Translations under genes and position numbers: made by a program
Notes under the pieces: generated by a model
The model's database searches: none
What the model saw: the letters and a program-made list of their open reading frames with translations, nothing else
What the model was told of the DNA's origin: nothing
Assembly: GCF_041911615.1 (NCBI RefSeq)
Contig: NZ_JAYROR010000092.1
Span: 1-16,927 of the forward strand
Direction of reading: 5' to 3'
DNA: 16,927 bases
Source: Zoogloea sp041911615
Lineage (GTDB): Bacteria > Pseudomonadota > Gammaproteobacteria > Burkholderiales > Rhodocyclaceae
Part shown: in pieces, positions 8,185-14,623 of the stretch
Numbering within the stretch: the stretch's first letter is position 1
Layout: each line of letters starts with the position of its first letter

Positions 8185-8723
8185 TCCTTGACCGGCCGTT
8201 TGGCCAGTTTCCGTTGCAGGGTGCGTCGGTGCATTTTAAGCGCCCGCGCGGTGGCCGAGATGTTTCCTTCGTTTTCGGCCAGCACCCGCTGGATGTGTTC
8301 CCATTCGAGCCGATCCACCGACATCGGGGCTGCCGACGGGGTGTCGTCGATCACCACGTCGGTGGCCGAGAGTGCCTTCAGGATCGCATCCACGTCGGCG
8401 GGCTTGGCGAGGTACTGGGTGGCGCCCAGCTTGATTGCGTCGACGGTGGTGGCGATGCTGGCGTAGCCCGTGAGGACCAGGATCCGGCAGTCCGGATTGA
8501 CCGCCAGCAGCGGCTCGATGAGACGCAGGCCGGAGCTGCCGGCGATGTTGAGGTCGAGCACCACGTATTCGGGTTCATGCTGGCGGGCCAGGGCGAGGGC
8601 GCTTTCGGGGTCGGCGGCGCCGAACACGGTGAAGCCGCGCTGGCCCAGGGCGCGCACTAGCACGCGGTTGAAGGCGGGGTCGTCGTCGATGACGAGAATG
8701 TGGGGAGCGTCCGGCGAAGTCAT
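8181..8723 (-). CDS. regA: Redox response regulator RegA/PrrA/ActR family
   Basis: A 180-residue two-component regulator. The receiver domain covers about residues 7-122, with acidic pocket Asp13-Asp15 (VIDDDP), phospho-acceptor Asp57 in VVLDLNIAGSSG, Thr85 and Lys107. A short Pro-containing linker leads to a Fis-type helix-turn-helix at about 150-175 (NISATARALKMHRRTLQRKL), which is almost diagnostic for RegA/PrrA/ActR. The start is the ATG overlapping the regB stop (TCAT on the plus strand at 8720-8723); an open frame extends further but runs through regB in another frame. In proteobacteria these regulators control respiration, photosynthesis, and carbon and nitrogen fixation genes in response to redox state. 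The targets in this organism cannot be read from the window. Confidence 0.93.
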   Translation of the reverse strand: MTSPDAPHILVIDDDPAFNRVLVRALGQRGFTVFGAADPESALALARQHEPEYVVLDLNIAGSSGLRLIEPLLAVNPDCRILVLTGYASIATTVDAIKLGATQYLAKPADVDAILKALSATDVVIDDTPSAAPMSVDRLEWEHIQRVLAENEGNISATARALKMHRRTLQRKLAKRPVKE

Positions 8724-9964
8724 GGCTGAAGGGCGGAAAGAGGAAGGCTGAGGGTGGCGATGGTGCCGCCGCCGGGGCGGGGTGTGAAGGCGATGGTGCC
8801 GCCGCAGCGCTCGACGGCACCGAACGCGAGCAGCAGGCCGATGCCGAGCCCCGGGCCGGGGCTGGCGACGGCGTCTCGCCCAGCCTGCAGCCCGGCCGGC
8901 ATGCCGGGGCCACGGTCGAGGACTTCGACGACGAGCTGCGCGCCGTCGATCCGGGCGGCGCATTCGACGCCCTGGGGTTCGGCGTCGGCGGCGTTGTTGA
9001 TGAGGTTGTGGATGGCTTGCTCGAGGGTTGCGTCGGCAACCAGCAGGGGCGGCGGCGTGCCGCAGTCGATGCGCGTGGCGAGCGGCACGTGGGGCCGCAG
9101 GCTGCGCCAGCGCTGGGTGATGCCGGCCAGCCACGCGTCGGCGGCCATCGTCGTGCCGCCTTCGGCACGCAGGCTGCCGGCGCGCAGGGTGAGCCCGCCG
9201 AGGATGGTCTTGCAGTGGGCGATCTGGGTGCGCAGCAGTTCGGCGTCGGCACGGGTGTCGTCGTCGAGGGCCGGATTGCGGGCCAGTTCGCCGGCGAGGA
9301 TGGCCATGGTGCCGAGCGGCGTCCCCAGTTCGTGGGCGGCGCCCGCGGCAAGGTTGCCCAGGGCGACGATGCGCTCGTTGCGCAGGCTGGCCTCACGCGC
9401 TTCGGCCAGGGCCTGGTCGCGGCTGCGGATCGCGGCGGTCATGCGGACCACGTACCAGACGATGACGCCGGCCGACAGGGCGAAGGTGAGCCACATGCCG
9501 GCCAGATGCCAATGCACGGCGAGCCCCGAGTCGTAGATGTCGAGCTGTTCGTTGAAATCCCACAGCAGCGAATAGGCCGCCACGGCGAGTACCGCCAGCG
9601 ACCACGCCCATGGCCCCGGCACGGTGGCCGCGCCGATCGCCACCAGGGGCAGCAGCAGGGAGATCAGCGGGTTGGTGGCGCCGCCGGTGAAGTACAGAAA
9701 CGCGCTCCAGGCGGCGAGATCGATGCACAGCTGGGCGAACAGCTCGGCGGGGCGCACGTCGTCGCCGAGATGTGCGAGGCGCAGCATCGAGGCGGCGTTG
9801 ATGGCGATCAGGGTGGCCGCGACCGGCAGCAGGGCCGCGCCGGGCAGCGGGATGTCGAGCAGCCAGGGCACGCACAGGAGCACGCCGAGCATCACGCCGA
9901 TCGACAGCCAGCGCAGGCCGATCAGGCGGCGCAGGGCGTCGGTGGAACTGGGGGGGCGAGGCAT
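8720..9964 (-). CDS. regB: Redox sensor histidine kinase RegB/PrrB/ActS family
   Basis: Starting at the ATG at 9964, the protein has 414 residues. About six membrane helices fill residues 15-175. Between them lies the ubiquinone-type motif GGATNPL (94-100), a variant of the GGxxNPF motif known from RegB. The H-box has His211 in AGAAHELGTPLGTM. Cys251 in AHCKTIL is 40 residues after His211, exactly the spacing of His225 and redox-active Cys265 in Rhodobacter RegB. The ATPase domain shows an N-box (AIHNLINNAADAEPQG, 317-332), G1 DRGPGMP (350-356) and G2 GPGLGIGLLLA (370-380). An upstream extension to 10171 lacks membrane or family features and is rejected. It phosphorylates the RegA encoded next and should sense the quinone pool and thiol redox state. 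Confidence 0.93.
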   Translation of the reverse strand: MPRPPSSTDALRRLIGLRWLSIGVMLGVLLCVPWLLDIPLPGAALLPVAATLIAINAASMLRLAHLGDDVRPAELFAQLCIDLAAWSAFLYFTGGATNPLISLLLPLVAIGAATVPGPWAWSLAVLAVAAYSLLWDFNEQLDIYDSGLAVHWHLAGMWLTFALSAGVIVWYVVRMTAAIRSRDQALAEAREASLRNERIVALGNLAAGAAHELGTPLGTMAILAGELARNPALDDDTRADAELLRTQIAHCKTILGGLTLRAGSLRAEGGTTMAADAWLAGITQRWRSLRPHVPLATRIDCGTPPPLLVADATLEQAIHNLINNAADAEPQGVECAARIDGAQLVVEVLDRGPGMPAGLQAGRDAVASPGPGLGIGLLLAFGAVERCGGTIAFTPRPGGGTIATLSLPLSALQP

Positions 9965-10301
9965 GGCTGAGGGGGTGTCGACGGGGGTGGGCGGAGCGCC
10001 GATTATCGCCGAAGCGGCTCGCCACACCGCGGGCTGGCGGTGGGCGAACGCTGCGGTTGATTGTCGCAGTGAGCCGTTTGGCGTGTTTTTACGTGAAAAA
10101 GAGGCGTTGTCATCAAATAGTGTTTGCATTGCCGGCCGATACAGTGCACAGTCCTGTCTCGCGATCTTCAAGTAGTGTTGTTGTTGTCAGGTTCAGTACC
10201 CGCTTTGGCGCGGCAGTCGTCCCTTCATCACCCCGCCGTCTTGAGTTTCGCCCTTTCCAGGGGGAATTCCCTGTTTTCTTGTTTTTTTAAGGATGTTCAA
10301 A
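9965..10301. promoter_or_regulatory. Divergent intergenic region between regB and csp
   Basis: This 337-base stretch separates two divergent genes and has no credible ORF. The left part (9965-10080) is GC-rich. The segment 10080-10140 is AT-richer and is the likeliest place for the divergent promoters, but I find no pair of -35/-10 elements good enough to call on either strand. From about 10170 to the csp start the sequence is pyrimidine-rich and probably forms a long csp leader, as is common for cold-shock genes. The hairpin at 10258-10288 is listed separately. Confidence 0.55.
10258..10288 (+). promoter_or_regulatory. Terminator-like hairpin in the csp leader
   Basis: CAGGG (10258-10262) pairs with CCCTG (10269-10273) around GGAATT, and the next 15 bases (10274-10288) are T except for one C and one G. 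This is the form of a weak intrinsic terminator. It ends immediately before the Shine-Dalgarno AAGGA (10289-10293) of the cold-shock gene. It could attenuate transcription, or act as a temperature-sensitive RNA structure. The 5-bp stem is short, so function is not certain. Confidence 0.45.
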
Positions 10302-10508
10302 ATGGCAGCAGGTACCGTGAAGTGGTTCAACGATTCCAAGGGCTTCGGTTTCATCACCCCGGAAAACGGCGGTGACGATCTGTTCGCGCACTTCTCCGCG
10401 ATCCAGTCCAAGGGTTTCAAGACCCTGACCGAAGGCCAGCGCGTGACCTTCGACGTGGTCACCGGCCCGAAGGGCCAGCAGGCCGCCAACATCGTTCCGG
10501 TGGCCTAA
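10302..10508 (+). CDS. Cold-shock protein, CspA family
   Basis: A 68-residue single cold-shock (OB-fold) domain. RNA-binding motifs are RNP1 KGFGFI (residues 13-18) and RNP2 DLFAHF (26-31), with aromatic residues Trp8 (KWF), Phe9, Phe15, Phe17, Phe28, His30 and Phe31 lined up for base stacking. RNP2 is LFAHF rather than the more common VFVHF. I prefer the ATG at 10302 (MAAGTVKWF) because AAGGA at 10289-10293 is eight bases upstream; the ATG at 10293 overlaps that site. Such proteins bind single-stranded RNA, melt secondary structure and can act as antiterminators. A long pyrimidine-rich leader precedes the gene and a strong terminator follows. Whether it is cold-induced or constitutive cannot be told from sequence. 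Confidence 0.95.
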   Translation: MAAGTVKWFNDSKGFGFITPENGGDDLFAHFSAIQSKGFKTLTEGQRVTFDVVTGPKGQQAANIVPVA

Positions 10509-10520
10509 GTCCCCGACGAT

Positions 10521-10548
10521 TCAGCGCTGGCGCCATGCGCCGCGCTGA
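10521..10548 (+). repeat. Strong hairpin in the csp 3' UTR
   Basis: TCAGCGC (10521-10527) pairs with GCGCTGA (10542-10548), and GGCGC (10529-10533) with GCGCC (10537-10541), giving a 12-bp stem with one bulged T and a CAT loop, 12 bases after the csp stop. There is no T-run, so it is not itself a terminator. Confidence 0.6.
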
Positions 10549-10565
10549 TGGCAGTGCCCGACGAC

Positions 10566-10585
10566 CGCCCGATCCTTTTCGGGCG
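10566..10585 (+). repeat. Second hairpin in the csp 3' UTR
   Basis: CGCCCGA (10566-10572) and TCGGGCG (10579-10585) form a perfect 7-bp stem around a six-base loop. It sits between the first hairpin and the terminator. Confidence 0.55.
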
Positions 10586-10594
10586 TGTCGCAAG

Positions 10595-10620
10595 AAAACC
10601 CGGCGAAAGCCGGGTTTTTT
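10595..10620 (+). terminator. Intrinsic terminator of csp
   Basis: A perfect stem AAAACCCGGC/GCCGGGTTTT (10595-10604 and 10609-10618) closes a GAAA tetraloop, and six T residues run through 10615-10620. The A-run on the left arm would also allow termination of transcripts arriving from the opposite side. Confidence 0.93.
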
Positions 10621-10658
10621 GTTGCCCGGCGTTTGCCGATCGCCGAGCGGATGGGGCC

Positions 10659-10684
10659 AAAAAAACGGCGCCCGAAGGCGCCGT
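10659..10684 (-). terminator. Intrinsic terminator of the yjcH-actP operon
   Basis: Read on the minus strand, ACGGCGCC pairs with GGCGCCGT (10684-10677 and 10672-10665) around a TTCG tetraloop and is followed by a T-run (plus-strand A at 10659-10664). It lies 65 bases after the actP stop and faces the csp terminator. Confidence 0.9.
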
Positions 10685-10749
10685 GAAAATCTCCCGGAAG
10701 AGGAGAGAAGACGATCTGTGCCGGCACGCGCGGGGCGTGCCGTGGTGCA

Positions 10750-12420
10750 TTAGTGAGCGCTGGCCGAGGCGGCACCGATGCCGGTCTGGGAGCGCACGTA
10801 CTGGTCGTCGAACCCCGCCTTGTCCTGCTTGGCGCGGGCGCTGCTGTCGGTCACCGAGAACAGCCAGGTGAAGAAGAAGGCCAGCGGCATCGAGAACAGC
10901 GCAGGCTGCTCGTACGGGAAGATCGGCGCAGCGTTGCCCAGCACCACCACCCACACGGCCTTGGACAGCACCACGAAGGCCACGGCCGAGATCAGGCCGG
11001 CGAGGCCGCCCAGCAGCGCACCGCGGGTGGTCAGACCCTTCCAGTACATGGAGAGGATCAGGATCGGGAAGTTGGTGGAGGCGGCGATGCCGAAGGTCAG
11101 GCCGACGAGGAAAGCGATGTTCTGCTTCTCGAACATGATGCCCAGCAGCACGGCGACCACGCCCAGGGCGATGGTGGACAGCTTGGAGACGCGCATTTCC
11201 TCGGTTTCGCTGGCGGTGCCCTTGCGGATCACCCGGGCGTAGAGGTCATGGGCGATGGACGACGCGCCCGCCAGGGCGAGACCCGACACCACCGCGAGGA
11301 TGGTGGCGAAGGCCACGGCGGACATGAAGCCCAGGAACAGGTTGCCGCCCACGGCCTTGGCCAGGTGCATCACCGGCATGTTGCCGCCGCCGATCAGCTT
11401 GCCGCCGATGTTGCCACCTTCGAAGAACTCGGGGTTCTGGCCGACGATCACGATGGCCATCAGGCCCAGGGCGCACACCACCATGAAGAAATAGCCGATG
11501 CAGCCGCTGGCCACGAACACGCTCTTGCGGGCCTCCTTGGCGTTCGGCACGGTGAAGAAGCGCATCATGATGTGGGGCAGGCCGGCGGTGCCGAACACGA
11601 GGCCCAACGACAGGGACACGGCGGTGACCGGGTCGGCCATCAGCGAGCCGGTGCCCATGATCTTGATGCCGTCCTTGTGCACTTCGACCGCCTTCTGGGC
11701 CGCGGTTTCGAGGCTGAAGCCGAACTGGCCGAGGGACAGGAACAGCAGCACAGTGCCGCCGAAGAGCATCAGGCAGGCCTTGATGATCTGCACCCAGGTG
11801 GTGGCGATCATGCCACCGAAGGTGACGTAGACCACCATCAGCACGCCCACCACGACCACCGCGGTGGCGTAGTCGAGGCCGAACAGCAGCTTGATGAGCT
11901 GGCCCGCGCCGACCATCTGCACGATCAGGTAGAAGCACACCACGGTCAGCGAGCCGAAGGCCGCGAAGGTGCGGATGGTGCCCTGGTCGAGGCGATAGGA
12001 GGCGATGTCGGCGAAGGTGAACTTGCCCAGGTTGCGCAGGCGTTCGGCCATCAGGAACAGGATCACCGGCCAGCCGACGAAGAAGCCGATGGCGTAGATG
12101 AAGCCGTCGAGGCCCTTCGAGAAGGTCATCGCCGAGAGGCCCAGCAGGGTGGCGGCGGACATGTAGTCGCCGGCGATGGCGAGGCCGTTCTGGAAGCCGG
12201 TGATGCCGCCGCCGGCGGTGTAGAAGTCGGCGGTGGATTTGGTCCGGCTGGCGGCCCAGTAGGTGATGCCCATGGTGGCCACCACGAAGATGAAGAACAT
12301 CCCGATGGCGGTGAGGTTGAGGGGCTGCTTCTGGGCGGCGCCGATGGCGTCGCCGGCCAGGACGGTACCGCTGACGGCGCTGGCCGCGAGGGCGGTGAGG
12401 AGGTGGCGGAGGTGGATCAC
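10750..12420 (-). CDS. actP: Cation/acetate symporter ActP
   Basis: A sodium:solute symporter (SSS) family permease for acetate and other short carboxylates, 556 residues from the GTG at 12420. That GTG overlaps the yjcH stop as GTGA; longer upstream reading is out of family. Like E. coli ActP it begins with a signal-like hydrophobic stretch (LLTALAASAVSGTVLAGDAI). The mature part then has about 13 membrane helices. Highly conserved blocks include YTAGGGITGFQNGLAIAGDY, AERLRNLGKFTFADIASYRL, FGGMIATTWVQIIKA, FGTAGLPHIMMRFFTV and AVGGNLFLGFMSAVAFATIL. It ends IRSQTG-like (VRSQTGIG...SAH). Length and motifs are normal. It is translationally coupled to yjcH and lies downstream of ETF-QO on the same strand, in a fatty/organic-acid oxidation setting. 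Confidence 0.96.
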   Translation of the reverse strand: MIHLRHLLTALAASAVSGTVLAGDAIGAAQKQPLNLTAIGMFFIFVVATMGITYWAASRTKSTADFYTAGGGITGFQNGLAIAGDYMSAATLLGLSAMTFSKGLDGFIYAIGFFVGWPVILFLMAERLRNLGKFTFADIASYRLDQGTIRTFAAFGSLTVVCFYLIVQMVGAGQLIKLLFGLDYATAVVVVGVLMVVYVTFGGMIATTWVQIIKACLMLFGGTVLLFLSLGQFGFSLETAAQKAVEVHKDGIKIMGTGSLMADPVTAVSLSLGLVFGTAGLPHIMMRFFTVPNAKEARKSVFVASGCIGYFFMVVCALGLMAIVIVGQNPEFFEGGNIGGKLIGGGNMPVMHLAKAVGGNLFLGFMSAVAFATILAVVSGLALAGASSIAHDLYARVIRKGTASETEEMRVSKLSTIALGVVAVLLGIMFEKQNIAFLVGLTFGIAASTNFPILILSMYWKGLTTRGALLGGLAGLISAVAFVVLSKAVWVVVLGNAAPIFPYEQPALFSMPLAFFFTWLFSVTDSSARAKQDKAGFDDQYVRSQTGIGAASASAH

Positions 12421-12728
12421 TTGGTGGCCTCCTTCACGATTTCGTTGTTGATGGCGTCGAATTCGCCGTTGGAGCGGCTCACGAACCAGCCCGTGAGCAG
12501 CCAGGAGCCGATGATGATGACGGCGCCGATGGGCACGCCGATGGTCAGCGTCGAGCCGGCCGAGATGGGCGTGCGCATGAAATCGGGCGCAAAGGCCACG
12601 ATCATCATCATGCCGTAGTAGCTGACCATGACGATGGCCGTGAGCAGCAGCGCGAAACGGCTGCGCTTGCCCTCGAGTTCGGCGAATTTCGGGTTCGCCC
12701 GGACTTTCTTGTAGATGTCTGCCGACAT
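12417..12728 (-). CDS. yjcH: DUF485 membrane protein YjcH, ActP partner
   Basis: A 103-residue protein with an amphipathic start (MSADIYKKVRANPKFAELEGKR) and two membrane helices, at about residues 24-48 and 60-84, the pattern of DUF485. The family almost always lies directly upstream of actP and is thought to support the permease, though its molecular role is not established. A strong Shine-Dalgarno AGGAGG (plus-strand CCTCCT at 12733-12738) lies four bases before the ATG. The stop overlaps the actP GTG. Upstream is an A-rich tract on the coding strand (12761-12776). Confidence 0.93.
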   Translation of the reverse strand: MSADIYKKVRANPKFAELEGKRSRFALLLTAIVMVSYYGMMMIVAFAPDFMRTPISAGSTLTIGVPIGAVIIIGSWLLTGWFVSRSNGEFDAINNEIVKEATK

Positions 12729-12817
12729 GATTCCTCCTTGTTTGCGGCTTGGTCTGCGGATTTTTTTTGTTGTGTTGGGGGATTGCTGTTCTCCCCCGGT
12801 CCTGCCTTGGGTTGTGC

Positions 12818-14461
12818 TTACATGTTCGGGTAGTTGGGGCCGCCGCCGCCTTCGGGCACGGCCCAGTCGATGTTCTGGGTCGGGTCCTTGATGTCGCAGG
12901 TCTTGCAGTGCAAGCAGTTCTGGGCGTTGATCTGCATCCGCGGACCGCTCGGGTCTTCGACGATTTCATAGACGCCAGCCGGGCAATAGCGGGTTTCCGG
13001 CGCGTTGTAGAGCGCGAGGTTCACGCTGATCGGCACCGAGGCGTCCTTCAGGCGCAGGTGGCAGGGTTGGTCCTCGGTGTGGTTGGTGGCCGAGATGAAC
13101 ACCGACGAGAGGCGGTCGAAGCTGATCTTGCCGTCCGGCTTGGGATAGACGATGGGCGGGCAGTCCGACGCCTTCTTGAGCTGGGTGTGGTCGGCGTGGT
13201 GATGGAGCGTCCACGGCGCGCGACCCTTGAGCAGGAAGGTGTCGATGGCGCTGTAGGCGATGCCGCCGAAGAGGCCCCAGCGGAAGCTCGGGCGGATGTT
13301 GCGCACGCTGTACAGCTCGTCCCACAGCCAGCTCTGCTTGAGTTGCTCGGGATAGGCGATGCACTCGGTGCCGGTGACGCCCTCGGCGGTGAGGTGGGCG
13401 AACAGCGCCTCGGCGGCCACGATGCCGGACTTCATCGCCATGTGGGTGCCCTTGACCTTCGGCACGTTGAGGAAGCCGGCGGTGTCGCCGACCAGCAGGC
13501 CGCCCGGGAAGGTGAGCTTGGGCACCGACTGGAAACCGCCTTCGTTGAGCGCGCGGGCGCCATAGGCGATGCGCCGGCCGCCTTCGAAGAACTTGCGGAT
13601 TTCCGGATGGGTCTTGAAGCGCTGGAATTCCTCGTAGGGCGACAGATGCGGGTTGCTGTAGTCGAGCCCGACCACGAAGCCGACCGCGACTTGGTTGGTC
13701 TCGAGGTGGTAGAGGAAGGAGCCGCCGTAAACATCGGTGGAAACCGGCCAGCCCACGGTGTGCATGGTCAGGCCGGGCTGATGCACTTCGGGACGCACTT
13801 CCCACAGCTCCTTGATGCCGATGCCGTAGGTTTGCGGGTCGACGCCGTCGCGCAGCGCGAACCTGGTGAACAGGCCTTTGGTGAGGGAACCGCGGCAACC
13901 TTCGGAGAAGACGGTCTGGCGGGCGTGCAGCTCGATGCCCTGCTGGTAGTTGGGGCCGGGTTCGCCGCTGCGTTCGACGCCCATGTCGCCGGTGGCGATG
14001 CCCTTGACCGAGCCGCGCAGTTCGCCGTCCTCGTGGTAGAGCACTTCGGCGGCAGCGAAGCCCGGGTAGATCTCGACGCCCAGTTCCTCGGCCTGCTGGC
14101 CGAGCCAGCGCACCACGTTGCCGAGGCTGACAATGTAGTTGCCGGCGTTGTGCATCTGCGGCGGCGTCGGCAGCTTGTAGGCCTTCTCGGTGGTGAGGAA
14201 CAGGAAGCGGTCCTCGGTGACGGCGGTGTTGAGCGGCGCGCCGCGTTCCCGCCAGTCGGGGAACAGTTCGGCAAGCGCGCGGGGTTCGATGACGGCGCCG
14301 GAGAGGATGTGGGCGCCAACCTCGGAGCCCTTTTCGACGACGCACACCGAAAGCTCCTTGCCGGCCTGTTCGGCCAGTTGCTTCAGGCGGATCGCGGTCG
14401 TCAGCCCCGAGGGGCCGGCGCCGACGATCACCACGTCGTATTCCATCGCTTCACGCGTCAT
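12818..14461 (-). CDS. Electron transfer flavoprotein-ubiquinone oxidoreductase
   Basis: ETF-QO passes electrons from reduced ETF to ubiquinone at the inner face of the cytoplasmic membrane. From the ATG at 14461 it has 547 residues, the usual length. I chose this start because GGAG (plus-strand 14471-14474) is nine bases upstream; ATGs at 14470 and 14497 are less well placed. An FAD dinucleotide fold starts at residue 10 (VVIVGAGPSGL), and LLVGDTAGFLNVPKVKGTHMA (a conserved FAD/quinone-site block, cited in part) lies near the middle. The C terminus carries a 4Fe-4S ferredoxin-like domain with Cys493, Cys516, Cys519 and Cys522 (YCPAG, NCLHCKTCDIKDP). All cofactor ligands are present. Neighbours encode its electron donors. 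Confidence 0.96.
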   Translation of the reverse strand: MTREAMEYDVVIVGAGPSGLTTAIRLKQLAEQAGKELSVCVVEKGSEVGAHILSGAVIEPRALAELFPDWRERGAPLNTAVTEDRFLFLTTEKAYKLPTPPQMHNAGNYIVSLGNVVRWLGQQAEELGVEIYPGFAAAEVLYHEDGELRGSVKGIATGDMGVERSGEPGPNYQQGIELHARQTVFSEGCRGSLTKGLFTRFALRDGVDPQTYGIGIKELWEVRPEVHQPGLTMHTVGWPVSTDVYGGSFLYHLETNQVAVGFVVGLDYSNPHLSPYEEFQRFKTHPEIRKFFEGGRRIAYGARALNEGGFQSVPKLTFPGGLLVGDTAGFLNVPKVKGTHMAMKSGIVAAEALFAHLTAEGVTGTECIAYPEQLKQSWLWDELYSVRNIRPSFRWGLFGGIAYSAIDTFLLKGRAPWTLHHHADHTQLKKASDCPPIVYPKPDGKISFDRLSSVFISATNHTEDQPCHLRLKDASVPISVNLALYNAPETRYCPAGVYEIVEDPSGPRMQINAQNCLHCKTCDIKDPTQNIDWAVPEGGGGPNYPNM

Positions 14462-14538
14462 TGCTGTCATCTCCGTTGTTGCTATCAAGTCGTACATTCA
14501 TCCGCCGGCGCGACGCAGCCGCTGCCGACGGCCCGAGG

Positions 14539-14590
14539 CCGCAACGCGGTGCGCAGCCGTACGTGGGTACGGTGGGCACTGCGGTTGCGG
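14539..14590. repeat. Long imperfect palindrome, REP-like, between acyl-CoA dehydrogenase and ETF-QO
   Basis: Outer arms CCGCAAC (14539-14545) and GTTGCGG (14584-14590), a middle section with one bulge, one G-U pair and one mismatch, and inner arms CCGTAC/GTACGG (14557-14562 and 14567-14572) around GTGG fold into one 52-base hairpin. The right half contains GTACGGTGGGCACTGCGG, which resembles the GTAGGGTGGGCACTGCCC-type intergenic repeats common in betaproteobacteria. No T-run follows on either strand. Intergenic position and shape suggest a degenerate REP-type element or an mRNA-stabilising hairpin. Confidence 0.55.
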
Positions 14591-14623
14591 GTCGGGTCGC
14601 GCTCTGGTTGGCTCGCGCTGGCG

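Noticed and set aside
10039..10051. GGTGGGCGAACGC shared with the palindrome at 16497-16509
   Set aside because: The copy near regB lacks the inverted partner and flanks, so a 13-base match in GC-rich DNA is not enough to call a second repeat copy.
9965..10171. N-terminal extension of RegB
   Set aside because: The added 69 residues have no membrane segment or similarity to RegB, and they would consume the intergenic region shared with csp. The ATG at 9964 gives a normal RegB.
12777..12797. Hairpin GGGGGA/TCCCCC between ETF-QO and yjcH as a terminator
   Set aside because: On the minus strand, where both genes lie, it is followed by an A-rich tract, not T. The T-run is on the wrong side for termination in either direction.
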